Source of the DNA: Pseudomonas persica
Lineage (GTDB): Bacteria > Pseudomonadota > Gammaproteobacteria > Pseudomonadales > Pseudomonadaceae
DNA: 64,000 bases
Reading direction: 5' to 3'
Assembly (NCBI RefSeq): GCF_900291015.1
Contig: NZ_OLKL01000029.1
Location: forward strand, 58,071 to 122,070
Positions 26,935-36,459 of the stretch are shown here, one piece after another. The notes beneath the pieces are model-generated. The model was not told the origin of the DNA and did not search any database. It saw only the letters and a list, made by a program, of their open reading frames with translations. How positions within the stretch are numbered: the stretch's first letter is position 1; each line of letters starts with the position of its first letter. The translations under genes and the position numbers were made by a program.

Positions 26935-27747
26935 TTAAGGGAGTCGCCCTCTGTTGCGTTTTTCTAATCTTCGGGTGATTGCTGTTTGGATGCTTTCTGC
27001 GTGCGCGGCTTTTCCAACAATGAAAATCGTTAAAAGCGCTAGAATGGTTGATGTTATGGCTATTATGATGGTTAATTTGTGTGAATTTTTCTGAGCTTTT
27101 GAAAGATAATCTGAGGAGTCGTTTAAAATCAGCTTGCATATAACTTCCTTGTCCCATGCGGATTTTAAAGGCGCTGGTGTTAAATCGAGAAGGCAGCGCC
27201 CTCTATCAAGCTCCCACTCGAAGGTGGGGCTGAACGCTTTATCTTGGCGCGCAATAAACCATGTTCCAGTCTTATTTACTTTCAAAGGTACTCCAGGGTA
27301 GATAAATAGACAGAGCGCAGCGCACAGGCTTAGAATGAAGTAACAGCGAAATAGATTGGTGAGAATATTCCGAGTCCGTCGCCTCCAAAGTTTGACTTTC
27401 AACGTGTTAACATCGAAGTATGGTCGTGCTTTTGTTAGCAACTCCAAATCCAGGTTGTGCCGCTTGGCCCAGGCTACAAGTCGGTACATCTGGCGTGTGG
27501 ATTTAATGTTTAGGCTTAAATGCCAGTTGAAGTAATGGAGCTCTACATGTCGGTTAACGATAGCATTGATCTTTGGGTCTGAAAATTCACGCTTGCCCCC
27601 AAATAGCTCCAATACTCGATGCTTTAAGATGAACGAAGATTCTGTTTTTATCATCATCCAGAAAAAATAAATGATCGCAATTGTTGTTAGTGCTACAGGT
27701 ATTTTTTCGAAAAGGGCGGAGATTGATGTTAGGTAGTTGTTTTCCAT
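26935..27747 (-). CDS. Membrane protein of unknown function
   Basis: 270 aa with three predicted membrane segments: about 15-32 (VALTTIAIIYFFWMMI), 132-152 (CYFILSLCAALCLFIYPGV) and 224-245 (IIIAITSTILALLTIFIVG). Between the first two lies a charged cytoplasmic region with KREFSDPKINAIVNRH. The loop between the last two has cysteines in RGRCLLDL and EVICKL. It may belong to a Pseudomonas family of unknown function (possibly DUF6216, from memory only). No good ribosome site before the ATG at 27747. Low GC. Confidence 0.6.
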   Translation of the reverse strand: MENNYLTSISALFEKIPVALTTIAIIYFFWMMIKTESSFILKHRVLELFGGKREFSDPKINAIVNRHVELHYFNWHLSLNIKSTRQMYRLVAWAKRHNLDLELLTKARPYFDVNTLKVKLWRRRTRNILTNLFRCYFILSLCAALCLFIYPGVPLKVNKTGTWFIARQDKAFSPTFEWELDRGRCLLDLTPAPLKSAWDKEVICKLILNDSSDYLSKAQKNSHKLTIIIAITSTILALLTIFIVGKAAHAESIQTAITRRLEKRNRGRLP

Positions 27748-27786
27748 AACTGTTATGTCGGTGTTTTGTAGGTGGGTTGTAAGTTT

Positions 27787-28071
27787 TTAAACGGTCTGCT
27801 GGAGCTTGCCATTAAGCTTCTTTATTGATCTGGTCGGAGGTTTTTTCTCAGTCGCCGCTCCATGTCGATGCGAGTATTTCGCTGGGCGTAGTTCCAGGTG
27901 TTCGCTCGTTTGGTTGGGCTTGTACAAGGTAATACTGCCTCGCCCGTCCTCACCTTTCGAAAGATAAGTCCGACTCGTGGTGTCGGGGAACTGACGCCGC
28001 GTGATTTTGCGTTCACTCCGGATGGCACCAAGCACAACGGCCAATGATGACTTTATTGTCATATGGGCCAT
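27787..28071 (-). pseudogene. Decayed XRE-family regulator
   Basis: The frame opens with MTIKSSLAVVLGAIRSERKI and TSRTYLSK, the start of a Cro/CI HTH regulator, then GRGSITLYKPNQTSEHLELRP, which has lost the expected leucines and charged residues, and ends in unrelated lysine-rich sequence. It looks like a short regulator damaged by substitutions and probably a frameshift. It resembles the N-terminal half of the island's two other XRE genes in plan. An intact but divergent 94-aa protein cannot be ruled out. Confidence 0.5.
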
Positions 28072-28180
28072 TAGGCCGCTAGGTCGAGTAAGTTCATCGT
28101 GCTGAGCAGCCTCCCTGACTTGAAATATTCAATGGCGAAGTGTCATGCCATGAATAGCCGAATTGACGGCGATCTGAAGT

Positions 28181-29107
28181 CTAGCATGGGATCGACTTAG
28201 CAGAGGAGCGCGTCTTTTGACTGTGGAGTGAAATGGCGTGAGTGAGGTCTTCACCCATCATAAAAAGCGCCGCCTCGATTTCCCGACCCGACCATGTCCT
28301 AGGTAACCTGGCCCCTGTTGCATTAACAGTCGGGGCCTTAGCCATCTGTTCTATGATCCAGTTTGCTCTGCGATTCCACATGGCGTGCTTTCGGTGAGTG
28401 CTGACGTGTTTTGCAGGAGAGAAATATTTGAACACAACTGCGTCAGGCGTTCTGGGGGTACGTGGCTTTTTCTGCGTATTGGCGGGCATGCAACCGAAAC
28501 GCAAATGCTGGGGTACCGCACGGTTATGCGATGTTGCCCAAGACTGAACGAGCCATGCAAGTGCGGCAGCTACGCGGCTGTCATAGATCACGAAGTTCGG
28601 TAGAACCATTGAGTGGATCTTGGTGGTGCCGGCATTTGAGCGTAGATCGTGCACTCCCTTCAGAGCTTGTTCATCGTCCGAGATGAGCGCGGGAAGCGCA
28701 CGCTCAAAATAGCCATGCAATTTATTGCTCATATTATCCAACCAGGTGCCATTGCCGGGACGCTTGAAAACACCGCCCCATTCCATGATGGCTCTGGCCC
28801 AACTCGCCAGTTCGTCATGATTGATGGGCTTTTCATTCAGGCAGTCCTGGATACCCATTGAGAGTTTCCCGAGCAAAATCGCATTGTCGTGGAAGCTTGA
28901 GCGAGCAGAAATGCTTTCTTTACCCGTAGGTGTCACCAGGTCAATCCTTCTGATCGGCCACCGATAACGTTCGAACGAGTCGCTGAGCAGCCGATCAACT
29001 CCACCGGCGTGCGGAAAATCGGTAGGACGGGTGCCCACCACGGCCGACTCAAACCAAATCATGAACGCCTGGGTGTCCGGATCTATCAAAAACTCAGTTT
29101 TCGTCAT
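28181..29107 (-). CDS. Hypothetical protein
   Basis: 308 aa with a strong ribosome site (AAGGAGCG, 7 bases before the ATG). Not recognised. The C-terminal half is helical and tryptophan-rich (AALAWLVQSWATSHNR, MWNRRANWIIEQMAK) and ends in WSGREIEAALFMMGEDL. No membrane segment, no clear enzyme motif. It heads a minus-strand run with the decayed regulator and the membrane protein. Position among defence cassettes suggests, but does not show, a conflict role. Confidence 0.65.
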   Translation of the reverse strand: MTKTEFLIDPDTQAFMIWFESAVVGTRPTDFPHAGGVDRLLSDSFERYRWPIRRIDLVTPTGKESISARSSFHDNAILLGKLSMGIQDCLNEKPINHDELASWARAIMEWGGVFKRPGNGTWLDNMSNKLHGYFERALPALISDDEQALKGVHDLRSNAGTTKIHSMVLPNFVIYDSRVAAALAWLVQSWATSHNRAVPQHLRFGCMPANTQKKPRTPRTPDAVVFKYFSPAKHVSTHRKHAMWNRRANWIIEQMAKAPTVNATGARLPRTWSGREIEAALFMMGEDLTHAISLHSQKTRSSAKSIPC

Positions 29108-29349
29108 TCAATTCGCTCCTTCGCAGAGCGTGATGATTGCATGGATCGTCTTAGGTGGGTGCCGGATATGCGGGATGAGCCGCACCGTGCGGGAAAGGAA
29201 CTAGCCTAGGCGGAGATGGCGGGCTAGTGGCCTGAGACTAAATTTCCTTCTCCTGAGGCGCTGGAGAGGGCTGAGGCCACGATCTGATTAACCTACACAT
29301 TTTCCTGATTGGCCCTCTGCAGCATCGTGAGCTTCATGGCACTCACCTA

Positions 29350-29724
29350 TCAGGTCGCTTGACGCGTAGAGATAAAGGGTTTGACCCCTTGCTGATCAAC
29401 CGCTTCAAGCTGGAAATACTGTCCTTTAGCCTTCAGTGCGGCGATGACTTTACATTCAGCATAAGGAGTGCTGTATGAGATGCTGGGGCTTTGAATGTCG
29501 AATATCATCGAGTCTGAATAGCCTGGCTCGAATCGCAGGTTCTCCAGGGCTCCGATGGCTTCACCATTAGTTTCAGCAATCTCGATCACGAGGTTACGCA
29601 GGGTCGACTGATCGCTATTGGCGACTTCAGCAGAAAACATTTGATGCCGCGTTTTCGCATACCACCCAGTGCCCGCAGAGCCGATTCGATTGAGGCGGAT
29701 GTGGGCGAGCAGAACGATCTCCAT
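29350..29724 (-). CDS. Small hypothetical protein
   Basis: 124 aa from the ATG at 29724, chosen because AGAGGAG lies 5 bases upstream; the open frame to 29823 has no such site. Beta/alpha content with no motif I know (MEIVLLAHIRLNRIG at the start). Stands alone between the 308-aa gene and the DUF2971-like gene. Confidence 0.5.
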   Translation of the reverse strand: MEIVLLAHIRLNRIGSAGTGWYAKTRHQMFSAEVANSDQSTLRNLVIEIAETNGEAIGALENLRFEPGYSDSMIFDIQSPSISYSTPYAECKVIAALKAKGQYFQLEAVDQQGVKPFISTRQAT

Positions 29725-29941
29725 GGTTACTCCTCTGGTTGTAACGGCGCTTATACCTAGTGTTGGCGATACTGTAAGTGAATGCCCAGCGAGCCAAGCT
29801 TTGGCGAAAGACCGCCAGCTCATCCCTGATGACCTTTGCTGCGCAAAGCCGAGCAGGCCGCGCGTGAGTTATCAACGGCTGTTCTTAACATCGCGATTGA
29901 GTAGCCGATATACTCGAGCTGGTCATTGGCGGGCAACGTTT

Positions 29942-30811
29942 TCATGCTGTTGGACGCTTGTCTTGCGCTTGAGCGGGAATGCTATCGGGTGCTCCGAGCC
30001 CCTTGTTTGGGAGTGTTGCAGCCTCTGAATAATTGTCCCGACGAAGTTGCGAGTGATTCACTGGGCAAGTGAACCCTATGCTCAAAAGGCGTTTTTCAAC
30101 ATCGCGTAGCTCTTCGTCGGTGGCTGACGGGTGCACTCTGACTTCGCGGATGGCGCGCCCAAAATTGAAATCCAGCACAAGGCCTAGGTTCTTCCCTCGG
30201 ATCACCTTGCGAGCTTGGGTGTGCCCTTCGGGGGACATGCAGACGGTGATAATCGGACTTTCATGAGTCAAGCGATCGCCATCGCGTCCTCCCATGCTTT
30301 CGAAGCCAGTGAGTATCGAATACCTAGAGAGGCTGAAGACGACCCGAAACTCCTTTTCTTTGTGATACTTTTCATGCTTCACCCGCAGTGGATCATGAGG
30401 AGCGCCTGCTTTGAGTGCATCATCATACGTGACAGGATAACCTTCCAACGCGTGTTCCAACGGTTCGGCAAATGCATCCATCAGCCTCCATTCCTCGGTG
30501 AAGAGGATCACGCCCTCAGTCCCGTATTCATCCCACATTTCATGATTTTCTTCTGTGCCGAGGTACCAGCAGCTCAGAAAGTTCTTCTTGCGTCCTACGT
30601 CTTGCATATCGAGCATGAGCTTGTCTAGATCGGTAAGGAGTTGAGGATCTACGTCCTTTACGTTTTGAGCCTGGTATGTGGACAGGTAGGTTTGATCAGA
30701 GACGCCTTCATATTCATCCATTGGATGTTCTGCGGCACTCACATACAAGCCTGCATCGGCGATGAGCCACTCCAGCTTCTGCTTCGTGAGGTACCGCATC
30801 ATGTCTGCCAT
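29942..30811 (-). CDS. DUF2971-like protein, third gene after the Gabija-like pair
   Basis: 289 aa from the ATG at 30811 (AAGGAT upstream); a TTG at 30892 would add 27 residues and nearly touch the helicase stop. Features of DUF2971: YLTKQKLEWLIADAGLYVS at the start, then LSCWYLGTEENHEMWDEYG with GVILFT, and KEFRVVF. The family is widespread beside defence and toxin genes, with no settled function. It follows the UvrD-like gene by 84 bases on the same strand and may be co-transcribed with it. Confidence 0.65.
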   Translation of the reverse strand: MADMMRYLTKQKLEWLIADAGLYVSAAEHPMDEYEGVSDQTYLSTYQAQNVKDVDPQLLTDLDKLMLDMQDVGRKKNFLSCWYLGTEENHEMWDEYGTEGVILFTEEWRLMDAFAEPLEHALEGYPVTYDDALKAGAPHDPLRVKHEKYHKEKEFRVVFSLSRYSILTGFESMGGRDGDRLTHESPIITVCMSPEGHTQARKVIRGKNLGLVLDFNFGRAIREVRVHPSATDEELRDVEKRLLSIGFTCPVNHSQLRRDNYSEAATLPNKGLGAPDSIPAQAQDKRPTA

Positions 30812-30895
30812 GTTTACATTTATCCTTGTTTCAAATTGCTGGCTTGGCTTTGATTGGAGGAAGGTTCGCAACCGATGTCGATCCGGCGGCAAATC

Positions 30896-32767
30896 TCAAA
30901 GCACAATGATCTCTTCAGCCTCTAACCAGCCCGCTTCGATCACTCTCGCTTTGGCTACCTCAGGCTGGACGGTGTAGACCACAACGGCCAGGCTCTCTTC
31001 GGCGCGGCTGCAGGTTACGTATAGAAGCCGGCGTGTGCGCGAGAGGGAATTGTCCTTGCCGGCGCGTTGATTTTTCACGTCGGTTGGGGATGCGGGCTTA
31101 ACCCCCAGTAGTTTTTCGTAGCTGAATAGGAAGCCACCGGCTTCTTCGTCATTCAGGACTACCATGACCCGCGGAAACTCCAATCCCTTAACACCCTGGT
31201 GCGTGTCAAACGGTGACAGCCCATTTGCGTAACCGGCGAACGCAGCCATCTCCGAATAGGGTCGTCCTAGTACAACCCGGTAAGCATGGATCTCTAGAGC
31301 TTCTCGATCGGACGTTTCTGGTGCTGGTTCTGTAGTGGCGCCTTGAACCAAAGCTTCTGCGAAGCGCTCTGGCAAGTCGAGAAGGCCAGTCCGCCGAAGA
31401 AGATGAGCGACCTCCTCGATAGTTGGATCGTTGTCCGTGAGCAGCTCGCAGAGCGACTGGGTTGCTTCGCCCACGGATTCTAATACTCCCAATTGGTTGG
31501 CAACCGATTCGAAATAGCGAGGATCGAGCAAGGGTGAGCGCAGTCGAACTGCCTCCATGAGCGTGAAATCATCAACCCGTGAAGCTTCGACAATGGGGGC
31601 GACCCGCTCGAAGAAGAGCTTGAGAAGGGGTAGAGTTCCGTCCAGCAGGCCCGTATTTAAATGCTCGACCTCATACAGTGGTGTGAACACGCCCTCAAAC
31701 CCCATGCGGCGACCGGCCATCTTATGTTCCAGGATTAGCGTTTTTCGGCCTTTCGAACCGGCTGCCCACTGTGCATCACCTGTGATTTCGGCCATTTGCC
31801 TGGCCACACGCTCCTCAAAGTTAAAATCTTGACCCGGCTCTTGCTGCGTGCAGAACATTCGCACTGTGCCCTGTATAGCGCCAGGCTTGGGTGTTTGCTG
31901 ATGGCCATCAACGCTTGCACGGATCACGTTAATCAGATTAACGACCCGCGTAGGGCATCGACGGTTGATGCACTTCACGGGTTTAGCCCAGTCAGCTGGG
32001 ATTGCAGCATCCAATCCAACCTTCCCGTCGTTGTAGATGCGCTGCATGGTGTCACCGAGAAGCCCAACGCAAAACCGATCTGGGATTGCTGCTTGAGCTT
32101 GTAGAAAGGCATCCATGAGCGGGCCGTAGGTGTCCTGGCTTTCATCAATCAGAAGCACCGGATGCCGATCGGCCATCACGTTGAGCAACGGCGGCTGCGG
32201 AATGAATGCTGCGGCCATCTGGATGACCTCGCTGTGGTTCAGCGATTGCCTGCTGCGGTTGTCTCCTGTCGGACTGTAGGTAAAGTCGGGGATGTCGTTC
32301 AGGCTCGCCAGCCGACGCGTCTTGCTGTCTCGGCTCGCCTGGTTTGCACGAGACGTCTTGTTCTCTCCCTGCGCCCGCCGGAGTTTGTCATCCAGTTCAG
32401 CGATGTCAGCATTGAGCTTGATGCGCAACCATTCGCGAATGTCGTCGTTAAAGCCCTTGATCATCCTCCACGAGAATGCATGGATCGTTGAAACTTCGAC
32501 CAAGGGATCATGCTCAAGGCGACGCGCGATTTCCTCACATGCTGCGTTGGTGTAGGTAATGATCGCGATCTGACGGCTTTCAAACGTCAGGCGCTGGCGC
32601 TCACGATTTTTCAGCGATTTTACTGCTTCGACGAGGGAGTGAGTTTTGCCTGAGCCTGCGCCGGCATACAGAAAGAAGCTGCGAGGCTTCTCCAGATTCA
32701 AACACTCCTGGATGACGTCATCGGCAGTTGGCTTCGCATCATCGGCGATATCCGTCTCGGCACTCAT
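30896..32767 (-). CDS. gajB: UvrD/PcrA-like helicase, GajB-type (Gabija-like)
   Basis: 623 aa. Walker A YAGAGSGKT (34-42), IITYTNAACEEI (motif Ia), STIHAF, LLIDESQD (motif II, with DES in place of DEx), GLLGDTMQRIY (motif III), HQGVKGLEFPRVMVV (motif V) and YVTCSRAEESLAVV (motif VI): a full superfamily 1 UvrD helicase. Start ATG overlaps the stop of the OLD gene (ATGA). OLD nuclease followed by UvrD helicase is the Gabija arrangement, in which GajB feeds on DNA ends and activates GajA. At 623 aa it is longer than the reference GajB (about 490), so this may be a long variant. Confidence 0.78.
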   Translation of the reverse strand: MSAETDIADDAKPTADDVIQECLNLEKPRSFFLYAGAGSGKTHSLVEAVKSLKNRERQRLTFESRQIAIITYTNAACEEIARRLEHDPLVEVSTIHAFSWRMIKGFNDDIREWLRIKLNADIAELDDKLRRAQGENKTSRANQASRDSKTRRLASLNDIPDFTYSPTGDNRSRQSLNHSEVIQMAAAFIPQPPLLNVMADRHPVLLIDESQDTYGPLMDAFLQAQAAIPDRFCVGLLGDTMQRIYNDGKVGLDAAIPADWAKPVKCINRRCPTRVVNLINVIRASVDGHQQTPKPGAIQGTVRMFCTQQEPGQDFNFEERVARQMAEITGDAQWAAGSKGRKTLILEHKMAGRRMGFEGVFTPLYEVEHLNTGLLDGTLPLLKLFFERVAPIVEASRVDDFTLMEAVRLRSPLLDPRYFESVANQLGVLESVGEATQSLCELLTDNDPTIEEVAHLLRRTGLLDLPERFAEALVQGATTEPAPETSDREALEIHAYRVVLGRPYSEMAAFAGYANGLSPFDTHQGVKGLEFPRVMVVLNDEEAGGFLFSYEKLLGVKPASPTDVKNQRAGKDNSLSRTRRLLYVTCSRAEESLAVVVYTVQPEVAKARVIEAGWLEAEEIIVL

Positions 32768-35073
32768 TTTTCGCTCACCTCGATGCTGGCCGTTGGAATA
32801 ATGAGGAGCTCCTTACTCTTCTTCCTGAGCTTGCCCTCCAGCCAAACAAGCCCCTCACGGATGTACTCCGGAACCTTCACTTTGGCGAAGTAAGGATCAC
32901 CCAATACCTGCAAGGCAAACTCAGCTTTGTCCCCATCCCGGAGTGCATCGAACAACGCTTGGCCCAGATCGTTCGCAGTGCTGGAGTCGCGCAGTGCGTT
33001 GGCAAAAAGCTTGGTCAAACCGCGTCCTTGCTTAGTCGCAAAATGGTTGACGTTAGTCAGCACCAAGCTGTCCTCGAAGGTGTTGGGCAGCGCTTCGGTG
33101 TCACCTGCCATGCTGGTAAGTCGAACGTTGACAGGGGTCTGATACGAGATTCGGATAGCGAACAGCTCGTCAATTTCCTGGGTTTTCTGCTCCTCACCTA
33201 GATCCAGCAAGGTGTCGACATCGTGTCCGATCTGTCGGGCTGTCACCCAATTGCGCAGTGTTGGGTTATTGGTAACCTGCTCCGCGTTTCGCCTAACAGG
33301 CACGGCTGACTTCTTGTAGCCGGCATCCAGATCCGTGATCACCAATGTGACGATACCGAGCGCATCTACCAGCGGGCGGAGACGGTGCGCGTGACTGCCT
33401 CCGATATCCAGGGTGGTGATGTAGCATCGGTCGAGGAAAGGGAAGTGGTTGCGCAAGAAGTGCGGGAGCATCATCCGCTCGGCTGCGCCTTCTACCAGGA
33501 TGACCGCGTCAGCGAAGAACAGATCGGCATGCTGGGCCCTAAGATACCGGGTCACGAACTCCTTCGTTTGCTTATGTGGGTTCTTCTGGCCGAACACAGT
33601 GCTCAGGTTGGAAACGGTCGACACAGGGATAGGGATGCCGGCCATTCCCGCGGGTAACCTGCGGAAGTAGCGGAGGTTTGCATACTCGGTTTCATGGGCA
33701 ATGTGGCTCGAATGGGAGCTGACCACCAGCTGAGTTTTGAGCTTCGGATATCTCTTGAGCAACGGGTCGTTGCAAAGGACGTGATACGCATGCTTGATGA
33801 AGGCTTGCTGCACTTGAACATGAAGGTGAGCTTCAGGCTCTTCGATTAGCACCAGGTGAATCGGCTCGACGCCCGCGTCGGACTGCTCATCGGTGTTCTT
33901 GTATTTCCCCAACCATTCGTCCCGGAAGGCCATCAGCTGGAAGATCATCGAGATCAGGTTCTGGTAGCCCAGACCGTTCGAGGTCTCGGGCAAACGCATG
34001 GGAGGGGCACCGGGCGCGCCTGCCGCTGAATCCAACTCGAACAGTACTGCCGCTTCATGGTTCATGCCGTCAGTAGGAGACAGACGTGTCTCAACTCTGA
34101 TAGCAGGGTCAGAGTTGTTGGGGTATCCCAAACCTGCGACCTCCTCAAGCGCAGGCGCGAAGCTGGAGGTGAGTCGGGAGTCGAATGCAGACTGAGCGGC
34201 CTGGATGGCAGTGAGAGCCTCTAAATCAGAAATGTCCGGGCTGTCACCCGGATCCAAGTGTCGCTTGTAGTAAGCCCGCAATTGTTCTGTCAGCTTTTTC
34301 CCTGAACCACCTCTGCCTTCGGTGACTGATTCTTCGGCGCTGTCCCCAAAGCCTCGCTGGGCGTTGATTTCGTGCACGCGGATAAGGTCGGTCAACGGGT
34401 TACTCTCAAGCGGCCTGGCCTTGTCAGTGAGCGCTTGTAGATCGGCGTGGCGCGTCTTGGGATCAGGTGCGTGGAGCTGATTGGGATCGAGGCGGTACCA
34501 GCAAATGGTGAACATCGTCCCGAGGCGCCGATTCAAGTAGTCGTGCAAGCTTTGGGGCCATAACGGAAGCGCGGGTGGCTCCTTGCCTTCGGCCGAGTTT
34601 TTCAGGATCTCCTGCTGTAGCAGTTTTACGCGTGCCCGCTCTTTCCGGTAATCGGTAAATAGCTTGCCCATGTCCTTGGGTTCGAGCCGAAAGCGCATCC
34701 CGACATGGCCGCCTTTCCAGGCAAAATTGGGAATGAGATCTCTTATATGGTGCAACTCGCCTTGGGAGGCCTCCACCCAGAGATCCAGGGTGGGTAACCA
34801 GCGCGCCCAATCATTCGCGCCGGGGACTTCAAACCCCTCATCCGCCGCTTCCCATTCGGCGCCAATAGCGTCGATCGTCGAGAGGTGGCAAAGCGTCAGA
34901 TCCTGGAGGCGGAACGCGCTTGCTTTCGAAAGCAGAAACTTGCGCAGCGCTAGCATCGCGGAGGACTTGCCGCTGTTGTTGGCGCCGACCAGAAGGGTGG
35001 TGGTGCTTGCAAGGTCGATTCGGACGGATAGGAGCTTGCGAAAGTTCGCTATCTCCAAGTACTGGATCTGCAT
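32764..35073 (-). CDS. gajA: OLD-family ATPase with TOPRIM nuclease, GajA-type (Gabija-like)
   Basis: 769 aa. Walker A VGANNSGKS (29-37), signature region ETSNGLGYQN (363-372), Walker B LVLIEEPEAHLH (407-418), H-loop SSHSSHI (452-458): ABC-type ATPase halves split by an insert of about 300 residues. The TOPRIM domain follows: ILVEGAAE with E528, and VITDLDAGY with D581/D583. This is the class 2 OLD layout. GajA is a sequence-specific nicking endonuclease kept off by nucleotides; the reference is about 580 aa, so this one has extra insertions. First gene of the operon. Confidence 0.8.
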   Translation of the reverse strand: MQIQYLEIANFRKLLSVRIDLASTTTLLVGANNSGKSSAMLALRKFLLSKASAFRLQDLTLCHLSTIDAIGAEWEAADEGFEVPGANDWARWLPTLDLWVEASQGELHHIRDLIPNFAWKGGHVGMRFRLEPKDMGKLFTDYRKERARVKLLQQEILKNSAEGKEPPALPLWPQSLHDYLNRRLGTMFTICWYRLDPNQLHAPDPKTRHADLQALTDKARPLESNPLTDLIRVHEINAQRGFGDSAEESVTEGRGGSGKKLTEQLRAYYKRHLDPGDSPDISDLEALTAIQAAQSAFDSRLTSSFAPALEEVAGLGYPNNSDPAIRVETRLSPTDGMNHEAAVLFELDSAAGAPGAPPMRLPETSNGLGYQNLISMIFQLMAFRDEWLGKYKNTDEQSDAGVEPIHLVLIEEPEAHLHVQVQQAFIKHAYHVLCNDPLLKRYPKLKTQLVVSSHSSHIAHETEYANLRYFRRLPAGMAGIPIPVSTVSNLSTVFGQKNPHKQTKEFVTRYLRAQHADLFFADAVILVEGAAERMMLPHFLRNHFPFLDRCYITTLDIGGSHAHRLRPLVDALGIVTLVITDLDAGYKKSAVPVRRNAEQVTNNPTLRNWVTARQIGHDVDTLLDLGEEQKTQEIDELFAIRISYQTPVNVRLTSMAGDTEALPNTFEDSLVLTNVNHFATKQGRGLTKLFANALRDSSTANDLGQALFDALRDGDKAEFALQVLGDPYFAKVKVPEYIREGLVWLEGKLRKKSKELLIIPTASIEVSEK

Positions 35074-35916
35074 GGTCTCTTCCCTGCGACGGCTCAGTGG
35101 GCGGGCTGCCTAGCTGATAGGTATTGGGACTCTAGCCGAGCGCCGGCTTGACTCCAAGATCGGTGATTGAAATTGGCCATCATAGCCAGGGCTTGTGTCT
35201 TGAATTGATTTGTTTCCGGTCGGAAGCTATAAGCCCAGCGCGTGACGCGCCTTCCGTGAGCATGCTTTTGAATGATAGGAGTCAGGCGGACGAGGTTCCT
35301 GAGTTTCGCTACCTCAAGCGAATGACTGACGTTGACGACTTCGGACGATGGAAGGTTGGTCGGGTAGGGGGGGGGCTTGAAGGACAGTTTCAGAAACTTC
35401 CTGAGGTCGGCGTAATTTTGATCGATGGCTTCTTGGTATCGAGGGATTGGGCCCAAAACAGTAGGGATTTTGATAGGGCCGTCGAGAGCCCAAGTCCTTC
35501 TGATCGACCTCCGCCAGCGTATGGCGTAGCTGTTGAAGGGCGATGTACATGGGCACCGGTTGGATCGCTGATTTGAATCACGTTACCGTGCTGCCATCCT
35601 CAGCGTTGCATTCTGCCGTGCTACTGTCGAAGGTCTTAACCTCGAAGCCATCGACCGATCAGATGCGATGAAAAACTTTGTTCACAATATGAGCTTTAAA
35701 AAGGGTGCTGGCTTTTCGGCGGTAACCTCCTTGGACGCGCAGCGCTTCGCTCGGTAAGGGGCATGAAGCGAAAAGGATGGATATAGCTTCCTTATGTTGC
35801 TGCTGAGCCTCCTAGTGCTGTTGTGGTGAACTCCGAGTAGCAGCATCAAATTAATTAGGCCCGGTTGTGCATTTGGGTTAGCCTGTAGGCACTTTTCAAA
35901 CACCGGAGGATTAGAA
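35074..35916. other. Gene-poor stretch, possible decayed ORF on the minus strand
   Basis: Between 35094 and about 35580 the minus strand reads as protein-like in two frames (LQQLRHTLAEVDQKD, then PRYQEAIDQNYADLRKFLKLSFKPP and WAYSFRPETNQFKTQALAMM), which suggests a small gene with a frameshift. I cannot name it. From 35600 to 35916 I see only the leader of the MvaT-like gene. Confidence 0.35.
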
Positions 35917-36279
35917 ATGTCTCGTTTGGCAGAATTCAGAAAGCTTGAGCAAACCCTGGCCGCGCAGCTCGCTGAGCTTGAGGCGATGAAGGGCAGCACC
36001 GAGCTGAAGAAAGAAATTGAATTTGAAGAAAAGCTTCGTGATTTGCTGAACAAGTACGGCTTCAGCTTGCGAGATATCATCAACATTTTGGATCCGCAAG
36101 CTGGCCGTCGCAGCGCCCCGGCTGTTGCAGAGAAATCGCCGCGTCGTGCACGCCAAGTGAAGCAGTACAAAAATCCGCATAACGGGGAAATCATCGAGAC
36201 CAAAGGCGGCAATCACAAATTGCTGAAAGAGTGGAAAGCCCAGTACGGGGCAGATGAAGTGGAATCCTGGGTATCTTGA
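35917..36279 (+). CDS. MvaT/MvaU-family (H-NS-like) nucleoid protein
   Basis: 120 aa, ATG preceded by CGGAGGAT. N-terminal coiled-coil dimerisation region (LAEFRKLEQTLAAQLAELEAM), a flexible linker (SAPAVAEKSPRRARQVK) and the C-terminal DNA-binding domain (YKNPHNGEIIETKGGNHKLLKEWKAQYG), the plan of MvaT/TurB proteins of Pseudomonas. These coat AT-rich foreign DNA and silence it. An island-borne copy can protect the island from cost or tune host copies. Own terminator follows. Adjacent to the AT-rich recombinase operon. Confidence 0.92.
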   Translation: MSRLAEFRKLEQTLAAQLAELEAMKGSTELKKEIEFEEKLRDLLNKYGFSLRDIINILDPQAGRRSAPAVAEKSPRRARQVKQYKNPHNGEIIETKGGNHKLLKEWKAQYGADEVESWVS

Positions 36280-36295
36280 GTATTGCTTACTACTA

Positions 36296-36320
36296 AAAAC
36301 GGCCCGGTGGGCCGTTTTTT
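36296..36320 (+). terminator. Terminator of the MvaT-like gene
   Basis: AAAACGGCCC-GGTG-GGCCGTTTTTT, 17 bases after the stop. Confidence 0.85.
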
Positions 36321-36459
36321 ATAAGAGAGGAAAACCACGTGCGGAACCCTGTTAGACGGGCGTCATGATGAGCTTACCGAAGCGGGTAGGGACGTTGTGG
36401 TACCCATTTAGTGCGGCTCTATGCATCGTCTTTCAGATCGTGGGCTGTGTGCGGGGTGA

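Noticed and set aside
30812..30892. TTG start that would lengthen the DUF2971-like gene by 27 residues
   Set aside because: The added residues look unlike protein and there is no ribosome site; the ATG at 30811 has one.
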